A stretch of 64,000 nucleotides of DNA. It comes from Anaerocolumna chitinilytica (GTDB lineage Bacteria > Bacillota > Clostridia > Lachnospirales > Lachnospiraceae). Position 1 is the stretch's first letter, and each line of letters begins with the position of its first letter. The DNA is taken from the NCBI RefSeq assembly GCF_014218355.1, contig NZ_AP023368.1, positions 4,403,501 through 4,467,500 of the forward strand, given 5' to 3'. Shown here in pieces: positions 45,612 to 53,585 of the stretch. Made by a program: the position numbers and the translations under genes. The notes beneath the pieces are model-generated. The model was not told the DNA's origin and ran no database searches. It saw only the letters and a list, made by a program, of their open reading frames with translations.

Positions 45612-46340
45612 TTTGATTAATTCCAGTTGTATTGAAGTCTCGATTTAAGATGTTCTTTTTTGGGTCTGAAGTGATTTTTTCTGAGTGATATCAGAACTTC
45701 TTAATAACGATGGATCGAATTCCTAAATCAGTTATATAACGTTGCACTCGCTTTAGGCTAATGGATTTACCCTGGCTGGTTAGTATCTTTTGAATTTTAA
45801 GTGCACCATATCTAGCTTTGCTATCAGTCCAGATTTTCTTGATTTCTGCTCTAAGTTTATCGGCTTCCAGCTGACGATTTGAAGGTACACGAACGAGAGA
45901 CTTATAATAGGTACTACGCCGGAATTTTAAAGCTTTTCATATAAGTTTTACGGTATATTTTAATTTGTATTTTTCGATGAAGGTAACGATTTCTTCTATC
46001 GTTTTCTTACGAATATAGCAGTAGTTTTTTTAAGATTTTATTCTCCATTTCAAGTTCAGCAATACGTTTTTTCATTTTCCCGTAGTCCTTTAAGTTGAGT
46101 TCATCTTTTTCTGATACTTTCACTGGAGATAGCTGCTTGATCCAACTATAAATCGTTATATTTGAGACGCCATATTCACTGCTCAAGTAGGTTACTGAAC
46201 TACCAGAATTATACAGATCAACAATCTGTTGTTTGAATTCTTCGGAATAACGGGTACTGTTCTTGGACATTGTTTAACACACATCTTTCTATGAAACATT
46301 TTAGCGTGTTAAACTTTTCGTGTCCATACTTTTTACTACC
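45612..46340 (-). mobile_element. Truncated IS3-family element upstream of the polysaccharide operon
   Basis: The minus strand carries an intact orfA (46007-46270), then a degenerate N-terminal part of orfB in the -1 frame: RKKTIEEIVTFIEKYKLKYT, RRSTYYKSLVRVPSNRQLEA and KARYGALKIQKIL. Two in-frame stops occur (after KYTVKLI and after IVIKKF). Recognisable orfB ends near NRDFNTTGINQK at about 45612. The left end region, at about 46290-46340, has TTTAACACGC-type repeats. It belongs to a different IS3 subgroup than the relic at 29.6-31.6 kb. Confidence 0.75.
46007..46270 (-). CDS. IS3-family OrfA
   Basis: An 87-residue helix-turn-helix and leucine-zipper protein. YSEEFKQQIVDLYNSGSSVT then SSEYGVSNITIYSWIKQ is the HTH, and KKRIAELEMENKILKKLLL is the zipper. 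It has the normal length of OrfA and appears intact. The following orfB is broken, so the element is not autonomous; OrfA alone usually acts as an inhibitor of transposition. Confidence 0.88.
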   Translation of the reverse strand: MSKNSTRYSEEFKQQIVDLYNSGSSVTYLSSEYGVSNITIYSWIKQLSPVKVSEKDELNLKDYGKMKKRIAELEMENKILKKLLLYS

Positions 46341-47448
46341 GCCATTTTTTCAATAATAAGCTTGTTTGTTTAACCATATAGTACATACAAAAAAAACCTT
46401 GTCATATGAGTTTAGGAGCTCATAAAAAGGCTCTTTTTATCTTATAATATGATATATTATATGCTATTACCACAAAGCTCAATTGTCAAAATGCTAGCAT
46501 ACTTATTTTATTTATCTCTCTTATATTACTATTACATATTACTATTACATATAAATAAGAGTGCTATATTATATAAGATATCTTCTCATCGCTGAAAAAA
46601 TAATACATATTTTTATTGTTAATCTCATTGCTATAAATAGCACTTAAGAAGATATTTATAGAATACTTGATAAGCATATTCTTATGTTTTATTAATAACG
46701 AATTAATTATACTATGTCTGGAATAGAATGTAAACCTTTATTGAAAAATCATTAATTAATTTGTTAGAGTTCAGCCTACCAGCACCCCTCTAACTCACAT
46801 TGTTTTAAATCCACCATAGAAATCATTTAATAACAGTAGGTAGTTCCTCTTTATATTTCATCAACCGGTTCAGGATGATTTTTCTACCTTTTTGAATATT
46901 CTTTGAGATTTAGTCTAAATGCTTTTTTAGAGGTATTTGCCTGTACTGTTTCATAGTCTGATACTTCTACATCATAAAAAGTTTCCTGCACTTATCTTTT
47001 CTAGTGTTCTCCATTTTTGTTAGAGAATATGACGTTCATTTATCCACTTCAATTATTTCAGATTCATTCTGTATTCTTCTTTAAATAACACATCAGATAT
47101 ACACAGCATTCCACATGTCTGTTCTCGATATAGTATACTACTGTCTAATGGATATATAGCTTTGGTACAACAAACAGGCAAAATCCCTGTCTTCTTTATA
47201 GAGTCTTATTCTTTTTTCCTTCGGACTATAAATAAAGGACTTCTTGAACTATAACATCTTAATAACATAACTATGTTAGTATTTAAGTATGGGCACTTAA
47301 GTATCAACGGCAATTATAGGCATTAAATAAGCTTGTAGTATTTAAAGATTTTCTTCTGATTATGGACTTTATTAATTTGACTTTTCACTTGTAAATAATA
47401 GAACTAAGTATTAAAATATTTATACTGTAAACGATAAAGGAGAAACAA
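46341..47448. other. 1.1-kb AT-rich region without an intact gene
   Basis: No open frame with a start, ribosome binding site and recognisable product was found. The minus strand between about 46830 and 47200 gives broken peptides such as YDVEVSDYETVQANTSKKAF, which look like a decayed coding sequence that I cannot name. The plus strand just before 47449 must supply the promoter of the ligase-like gene. Confidence 0.4.
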
Positions 47449-49245
47449 ATGGCAGCAAATAAGAAATATAATAAAAATCATCAAAGTACTATACAAGATA
47501 ACAGTAAATTTTATTTATTACCTTTAGTCATAATATTATCTATATTACCTCTCATTATGAGATTACATAATACAAAAGTTCCAGACTTATCAATGTATAA
47601 TTGGGCTCCAATCTCAAATGGGGATATTGATATTTTTTTGTATTACAAGCAAGTTTTTTTTACTTTTTGTGTTTTCGTTATGTTACTCATTATTATAAGT
47701 AAAATCATTAAAGGTTATAAGATTTTTGCCTTACCTAAAATATTGATTCCTATATCAATTTATTGTTTTTTAACAATCTTATCTACTATATTTTCTCCCT
47801 ATAAATCAGCTGGATTATTTAGTATCTTTGATCAACACGAATCAGTATTTACAATAATTGGTTATATTATATGCCTATGTTATTGTTACATGTTTGTTAA
47901 AACACAAGACGATCTAAAATTTATTCTCAAGTATTTTTTTATTAGTGTAATGATTTTAAATTTACTAGGACTTTTACAAATTAGTAGTCACGATTTGTTT
48001 TCAACTGATTTTGGTAAGAAACTATTTCTGCCATCCAGTGAATGGAATAATCTAGATGCTTTCACGATGGTATTTGAAAAGAATCGTGTTTTTCTTACTT
48101 TATTTAATCCAAATTACGTTGGTGTATATGTATCGTTGATAATACCATTAATATTATGTCTACTTATTACTGAGAAAACCTTAAAATATATATTTTTTTA
48201 TATTGTGGCTTTGATAGGTATGATTTTATGTTTCATAGGATCCGGTTCCAAAACTGCAATAATATCAATTGCGATAAATGTTTTTTTAATTATAATATTT
48301 TTTAGGAAACATATATTTAGTAAAAAGAAATATATGTTTCCTGTCTTAGGAATTATATTACTTTTTGTATGTTTTATTACAATATCACATTGGCAAACAA
48401 TAAAAAATATAATCCAAGTACAGAAAAGTAGTTATATTGTTTCAGATATAAAGACTGATAAAGATTTAGAAATATTATATAATGGTTCTTTATTAAAAAT
48501 AAATTATACAGTTACTGATACCAATTATAATATTAGTATTACTGATAATAATAATAACCCTATTTCATATACAGCTGACCCTTCTAATATATTAAATATA
48601 ACAGATGAACGATTTTCAGGAGTTCAGCTTCAAATGATAAAGTACGATGATAAATTATGCTTACAAATAAATATGAATGATAAGACTTGGTATTTTACAA
48701 ATCAACTTCCTGATGGTAACTTTCACATTATTAATAATTATGGTAAATATGATATCATCAAAAAAGCTGACTCTGCAATCTTTACCAATTATGAAGGTTT
48801 CGCTTCTGGACGAGGTTACATCTGGTCTAGAACTTTACCTATACTAAAAAAATACATTCTTTTAGGAGCAGGTGCCAATTACTATACCTTTGCATTTCCT
48901 CAACAAGATTATCTTGGTTTAAAAAATGCTGGATTTGATGGACAATTGCTTACAAAGCCTCATAGCCTATTCCTTCAAATTGCTGTGCAGTCAGGTGTTT
49001 TAGCTTTACTAGCTTTTATTACTTATTTTATTCTATATATTATATGGAGTTTTAAACTATATTGGAAATCTTCTTTTAATGATATCTATACACGAACTGG
49101 TATAGCGATTTTTCTTGCAGTTATAGGTTTTTTAATTTCAGGGATAAGCAATGATTCAAGCATAGGAGTTTCTCCTGTCTTTTGGGTTTTAACAGGATTA
49201 GGACTAGCTATCAATCATAAAAATTCACAAACCATACATCCTTAA
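47449..49245 (+). CDS. O-antigen ligase/polymerase-like membrane protein (Wzy_C family)
   Basis: A 598-residue protein with about 11-12 membrane segments. The Wzy_C-type landmarks are FNPNYVGVYVSLIIPLILCL, CFIGSGSKTAIISIAIN and late GRGYIWSRTLPILKKYILLG then KPHSLFLQIAVQSGVLALLA. An unusual soluble insert of ~130 residues (about 325-455) rich in Asn, Asp, Thr and Tyr lies before the late landmark, probably outside the cell. It may attach or polymerise the glycan. AAAGGAG precedes the ATG. It is divergent from the main operon and has its own terminator. Confidence 0.82.
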   Translation: MAANKKYNKNHQSTIQDNSKFYLLPLVIILSILPLIMRLHNTKVPDLSMYNWAPISNGDIDIFLYYKQVFFTFCVFVMLLIIISKIIKGYKIFALPKILIPISIYCFLTILSTIFSPYKSAGLFSIFDQHESVFTIIGYIICLCYCYMFVKTQDDLKFILKYFFISVMILNLLGLLQISSHDLFSTDFGKKLFLPSSEWNNLDAFTMVFEKNRVFLTLFNPNYVGVYVSLIIPLILCLLITEKTLKYIFFYIVALIGMILCFIGSGSKTAIISIAINVFLIIIFFRKHIFSKKKYMFPVLGIILLFVCFITISHWQTIKNIIQVQKSSYIVSDIKTDKDLEILYNGSLLKINYTVTDTNYNISITDNNNNPISYTADPSNILNITDERFSGVQLQMIKYDDKLCLQINMNDKTWYFTNQLPDGNFHIINNYGKYDIIKKADSAIFTNYEGFASGRGYIWSRTLPILKKYILLGAGANYYTFAFPQQDYLGLKNAGFDGQLLTKPHSLFLQIAVQSGVLALLAFITYFILYIIWSFKLYWKSSFNDIYTRTGIAIFLAVIGFLISGISNDSSIGVSPVFWVLTGLGLAINHKNSQTIHP

Positions 49246-49315
49246 TTAGGATAAAAATTAACTTGCTTGCTGACAGTATAAATAATTTGTGCTTAAAACC
49301 TTGAACAGCAACATC

Positions 49316-49347
49316 TCAAAAACCGTCATTTAACTGGCGGTTTTTGA
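49316..49347 (+). terminator. Terminator of the ligase-like gene
   Basis: TCAAAAACCG and CGGTTTTTGA are exact complements around a 12-base loop, 70 bases after the stop codon. The T-rich right arm and following bases fit an intrinsic terminator. Confidence 0.75.
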
Positions 49348-49514
49348 TAAACTCTTTTGATAGATTTGGTTGTGGTGACTTAATTTTACAAAACGGCCAT
49401 AGAACATGTCTATTTTTATGAATTTAAATTTGCGAAATTAATTATACGTCATCTGAGTTTTAGTAGTATTATTAATAGCCTCACAACTGTTTACATATAA
49501 AGTCATATATATAA

Positions 49515-49563
49515 ATACCCCCATATAGTAATTGTCGTAATACAATTTCCTATATAGGGGTAT
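49515..49563. terminator. Terminator of the ABC-polymer operon
   Basis: ATACCCCCATATAG pairs with CTATATAGGGGTAT (one mismatch), and an inner AATTGT/ACAATT extends the structure. On the minus strand it is followed by TTTATATATAT. It lies 55 bases beyond the stop of the TagH/Wzt-like gene. Confidence 0.7.
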
Positions 49564-49617
49564 AGTATAATATTTAATAAGATAACAAAATATGATATAT
49601 ATTATGACGAAATAAAT

Positions 49618-50352
49618 CTAACTCGTCTTCTCCTCATAAATCCTGCTCACATCCGCAATTTCTCCAGAAGCGATAATCTCACCCTTTTCCAAAAGAATCG
49701 CCTTATTACAGATCTTTTGTACCTGAGCCAATGAATGAGATACAAAGAGCACTGTAACACCTTTGTCAAACATAGACTGAATCTTTGCTTCACATTTCTT
49801 CTTAAACTTAGCATCACCAACTGCTAAAACCTCGTCAAGAATCAACACATCCGGTTCAACAATAGTTGCAATCGCAAATCCTAATCTTGATTTCATACCG
49901 GAGGAATAATTCTTCAGCGGTACATCGATGAATTTACCAAGCTCGGAAAATGCTATGATTTCATCATATTTCTCTGATATAAATTCTCTTGGATACCCTA
50001 ATACCGCTCCATAGAGATAGATGTTCTCAGCACCGGTATATTCCGGTTCAAAACCGGCTCCTAATTCCAGCAAAGGGGCTATCTTTCCCTTTACAGAGAT
50101 ACTGCCTTCTGTAGGCTTTAATACACCTGCAATGATCTTTAGGAGTGTACTCTTTCCTGCTCCATTTAAGCCTAGTATTCCAAGGCGGTCACCTTTTTCA
50201 ATCGTTAGATTTACATCACGCAGTGCCCAAAACTCTGTATACTTTAATTGACGCTTTACAAATTTTATAAAATATTCTTTTAGGTTATCCACCTTCTGAG
50301 AAGCCAGATTAAACCGCATGCTTACATTTTTTACTTCTACTGCTACTTTCAT
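49618..50352 (-). CDS. Polysaccharide/teichoic-acid ABC exporter ATPase (TagH/Wzt type)
   Basis: A 244-residue ATPase. Walker A is GLNGAGKST, the signature is YSSGMKSRL, and Walker B is VLILDEVLAVGD with the catalytic Glu. The segment LKEYFIKFVKRQLKYTEFWA before it and GAGFEPEYTGAENI are hallmarks of the TagH/Wzt class. It lacks the C-terminal carbohydrate-binding domain of Wzt, so it should export without recognising a capped end. GGAGG precedes the ATG. It pairs with the permease encoded directly upstream. Confidence 0.93.
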   Translation of the reverse strand: MKVAVEVKNVSMRFNLASQKVDNLKEYFIKFVKRQLKYTEFWALRDVNLTIEKGDRLGILGLNGAGKSTLLKIIAGVLKPTEGSISVKGKIAPLLELGAGFEPEYTGAENIYLYGAVLGYPREFISEKYDEIIAFSELGKFIDVPLKNYSSGMKSRLGFAIATIVEPDVLILDEVLAVGDAKFKKKCEAKIQSMFDKGVTVLFVSHSLAQVQKICNKAILLEKGEIIASGEIADVSRIYEEKTS

Positions 50353-50435
50353 GATAATCCTCCATGTGATACACTTTAGCGCGTTGTGTATGAATTAGGT
50401 ATTTATATTAATTCATACCTGCCTCCTACCGAATA

Positions 50436-51215
50436 TTATACGTGCAATATAAATTCATCCTGCTTCTTGTAAAAGATAATTAATCCGAAGATCAGGAATC
50501 CAATACTGAACATTGCAGATAATTTTAATGCCCGCATATCTAAAGGCTGACCAAATATAGCATTTCTAAAATTAACAATTACATTATAGAGAGGATTTAT
50601 CTCAAGCAGCCAGCCATATCCATTGTCAATAATTCTTTCAACGGGATAAAAGATAGCTGAGGTATACATAACTAGCATTAGTGCAACAGACCAGATATAC
50701 TCCAAATCTCTAAAGAACACTGAAAAGGTAGCAAGAATCAATCCAATACCATAGCACATTACCGGCAACATTAATAAGGGAATAACTGCCTCAACTAAAT
50801 AAAGAGTCGGTCTGACATGAAGTACGATAGAAACACCTACTAATACAATCAGTGAAATCAGGAAGGTGATATAGTCGCTTAAAACACTGGATAGTGGATA
50901 CATGTATTTCGGAACATACACTTTCTTTATCATACTGCTATGAGATCTGATTGACTTCATGGAAACCTTTGTACTATTTGAGAAGAAGGAATACATTAAT
51001 CTTCCTGAAAGTATATAAATAGGAAAAGTCGGGTCACTGCTTCGATGCAATAAGCTTCCGAATACAATGGTTAGTACTATCATAGTTAACAATGGTTCGA
51101 TTAATGTCCATAAAATTCCCAAATAGGAATGCCTGTATTTAAGGGTTACTCCCTTTTTTACTAATTCACCTAGTAAGAAACGATATTTTTTGAAATTATT
51201 AATATGCTTAATCAA
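50436..51215 (-). CDS. Polysaccharide/teichoic-acid ABC exporter permease (TagG/Wzm type)
   Basis: A ~259-residue ABC-2 permease with six membrane segments. The N-terminal amphipathic LVKKGVTLKYRHSYLGILWT then LIEPLLTM is the family signature. It forms the channel for an undecaprenyl-linked polymer finished in the cytoplasm. I prefer TTG 51215, five bases after AAGGTG; a TTG at 51236 is also in frame. With the TagF-like enzyme two genes upstream, a polyol-phosphate polymer is the likely cargo. Confidence 0.92.
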   Translation of the reverse strand: MIKHINNFKKYRFLLGELVKKGVTLKYRHSYLGILWTLIEPLLTMIVLTIVFGSLLHRSSDPTFPIYILSGRLMYSFFSNSTKVSMKSIRSHSSMIKKVYVPKYMYPLSSVLSDYITFLISLIVLVGVSIVLHVRPTLYLVEAVIPLLMLPVMCYGIGLILATFSVFFRDLEYIWSVALMLVMYTSAIFYPVERIIDNGYGWLLEINPLYNVIVNFRNAIFGQPLDMRALKLSAMFSIGFLIFGLIIFYKKQDEFILHV

Positions 51216-51362
51216 TTTAACACCTTGGCCTTTCAATTTTCGTACTTTTCAATCCCTTGGCTTTCATGCTAAATCGCACTATAAAGCAGCAACTGACAAA
51301 CAGTATTAAAAATACCGCAGCGAAAGTACTTATAATAATAAATAAGGCTGAAAAAAGTAATA

Positions 51363-53585
51363 TTACTTTTTCAAGTCATTATAGCTTTCTAACAAATGAT
51401 CAATAGGCTCTTTATCCAGCCTTCCAAAGAAGTTCATGCGTTCCGGCTTATAAGGATTAGGTTTCTTGTGGTTCTTGCGAAAAGCATCTTTCACATTGCT
51501 TTCTTTCCATGTAAAGTTATCCTTTATTCCATTCCAAAAAGCTTCTCCCTTCTCATTGTTTACCATGAGAAGACTTGCACCTTTGTTATCAAACATTGAT
51601 GGATCAATATCTTTTATTCCCCAGAAATCTCCCATTGTGAAATCTCCAACACGGTTCTTATGTGTAAAACCGCACTTGCTGCAGCAGGGTCTTGAAATAT
51701 AATCCTTTGAAAATGATCTGTAGTAATCATTTTTTCTTGTATTCATGGTTATTGATTTACCATTTGCAAAGTCGATAACCATGCTGGCATCTGTACTCAG
51801 CCAGCCTTTACTCTTATTACGAAACTGCAGATTCGTAACCTTTGAACCGTGCTTTTTATTCAGGTAATCTATATATTGACGGAATACCTTCGGAGACGGC
51901 GATGCATGGCATAAAATCTCACTTATGATTAAATTATCGTAGTTCTTCTTAAGATAAGAGCGCAGCCCTGCACATTCACAGGGTAATCCGGAATAAAGAA
52001 CTGTTCTTCCTTCTTCCAAAAGTTTTTTTACTTTAGGAAACATACCTGCAAAATCACTCTTAACATATTTGGAACCATAGAAAGCCTTTACCTCTTCCAT
52101 GGTATATGCAATGTCCGAAACCGCATTCATGTCATTGTCATATCTTACACCGACAACAGCACCTTGCTTTTCTTCTATTACATATCTGGCAGCTGCCGGG
52201 AAGATAGCACCAGAGGAGGAGTTAAGGCGTATTGCCTCTTCTTTGTTCATTGCACAATAAATCTTAGGATAGGGCTTCTCATAAGTTACCGTATGCTCAT
52301 GCTTACGGATACAAGCTCTACTGCAAGCACCACAATTAATGCATTTCTCATCTGCTACTGGATACAGGAACCCTTCTTTATCAGGTACCATAGAAATAGC
52401 ATCTACAGGACATACTTCCTGGCAAGCCCTGCAGCCATAACAATCCATTTTGCTGATATCCGTAGGACATTCAACCTTAGTTTGGATGTTATTATTATTC
52501 AAAGCGTCAAATAAAAATGAAACAGAGAACTCTCTTAACTCCAGTATTCTCTTTCTTAACTTTTCCGGTTCATGAATCTTGAACTGTTCAAAATCCTTAA
52601 ACTCTTCCGGACTGTGCAGCAGATGTGACTCCAATTCCAGTGAAGTAAGTAAGTCTACCGTTCTACTACCCGTATTGGAATGAAGCATGGAAACAAAAGG
52701 TGTTTCATATATGATAGAAAACACCGTACCATGGAAGGAATTTGTGATTACATATTCCGCATTCTCAATAAGTCCAAGAAAATCACCGGGTGCACTTGTA
52801 TAACAACTGCTAATTTCATTTTTAAACAACTTTCCAGGCCTTCTCTGTACAATGGGAAGCCCTGTTGCAGTAGATACTCTATTGGCGAAAGCTATTACCT
52901 CTGGATTATGCTCCATCATATAGACGAAAATATACTTTCCTTTAATGGAAGGAACCGTCTTAATAACTTCATAATCTTCCTTCGGTAAGAGAAGAGTGGG
53001 GTCCAGTACGACATCTACCGGTTTCCCGGCTAATTCCTTGACTGCCTTAACTGCGCTCTTTTCTCTTACTGATAATGCGGTAAAGCTTTTTAAGCTATTT
53101 TTTATTCTTTCATGATATATAGGTAATAGATAATCTTTTCCGATACTGGCAGCATAAGATATCTTAATTTTTTCCGGGTTCGCAAAATCCAGGAAATAGG
53201 CTGGGTCAAACCCGCCTATATGCTCACTGTTCCACACCTGGTCACTTCCAACAATATAAGCATCCAAGTCAAAGGAAGCTTCAGCAAGTTCCTGATAATC
53301 CGTATAATCCCCTAATAAATCGAATTGTTTACGAATAAAATGGCTATAGTTCTTATATCTTTGAAGGCTTCGTGGGTTATCATATTTTAATTTAAGCTCA
53401 GCAAGCTTCTTACGAATGCCTTCCTTCCCTTTTAAAGGATTGTATAAATCATCAATAATAGGAGGATGATAATTAATCACATATGCTTCAATGTGATTTT
53501 TCTTAAGCACCCTTTGTAAAGCCCAGGTCTGAAGACTTGCTCCAAAATTATGGGCACTATGAAATGTAATGACACCAGCCTTCAC
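51363..53585 (-). CDS. Fusion of polysaccharide pyruvyltransferase, ferredoxin and FrhB-like domains
   Basis: A 740-residue protein in three parts. Residues 1-345 are a polysaccharide pyruvyltransferase domain (VITFHSAHNFGASLQTWALQ, VGSDQVWN, and ITNSFHGTVFSIIY with the conserved His). Residues ~370-425 hold two 4Fe-4S motifs, CYGCRACQEVCP and CINCGACSRAC. Residues ~430-740 resemble the F420-hydrogenase/dehydrogenase beta subunit (YSGLPCECAGLR, CCSKCGFTH, DFTMGDFWGI). Start GTG 53585 follows GGAGG and overlaps the stop of the preceding gene by one base. It may couple ketal pyruvate transfer to a redox step on the polymer; the real chemistry is unknown. Confidence 0.88.
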   Translation of the reverse strand: MKAGVITFHSAHNFGASLQTWALQRVLKKNHIEAYVINYHPPIIDDLYNPLKGKEGIRKKLAELKLKYDNPRSLQRYKNYSHFIRKQFDLLGDYTDYQELAEASFDLDAYIVGSDQVWNSEHIGGFDPAYFLDFANPEKIKISYAASIGKDYLLPIYHERIKNSLKSFTALSVREKSAVKAVKELAGKPVDVVLDPTLLLPKEDYEVIKTVPSIKGKYIFVYMMEHNPEVIAFANRVSTATGLPIVQRRPGKLFKNEISSCYTSAPGDFLGLIENAEYVITNSFHGTVFSIIYETPFVSMLHSNTGSRTVDLLTSLELESHLLHSPEEFKDFEQFKIHEPEKLRKRILELREFSVSFLFDALNNNNIQTKVECPTDISKMDCYGCRACQEVCPVDAISMVPDKEGFLYPVADEKCINCGACSRACIRKHEHTVTYEKPYPKIYCAMNKEEAIRLNSSSGAIFPAAARYVIEEKQGAVVGVRYDNDMNAVSDIAYTMEEVKAFYGSKYVKSDFAGMFPKVKKLLEEGRTVLYSGLPCECAGLRSYLKKNYDNLIISEILCHASPSPKVFRQYIDYLNKKHGSKVTNLQFRNKSKGWLSTDASMVIDFANGKSITMNTRKNDYYRSFSKDYISRPCCSKCGFTHKNRVGDFTMGDFWGIKDIDPSMFDNKGASLLMVNNEKGEAFWNGIKDNFTWKESNVKDAFRKNHKKPNPYKPERMNFFGRLDKEPIDHLLESYNDLKK

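Noticed and set aside
29537..45612. The IS3 pieces at 29.6-31.6 kb and 45.6-46.3 kb as two halves of one element split by the polysaccharide operon
   Set aside because: Orientation would fit, but the N-terminal piece and the C-terminal piece look like different IS3 subgroups and the junctions do not match.
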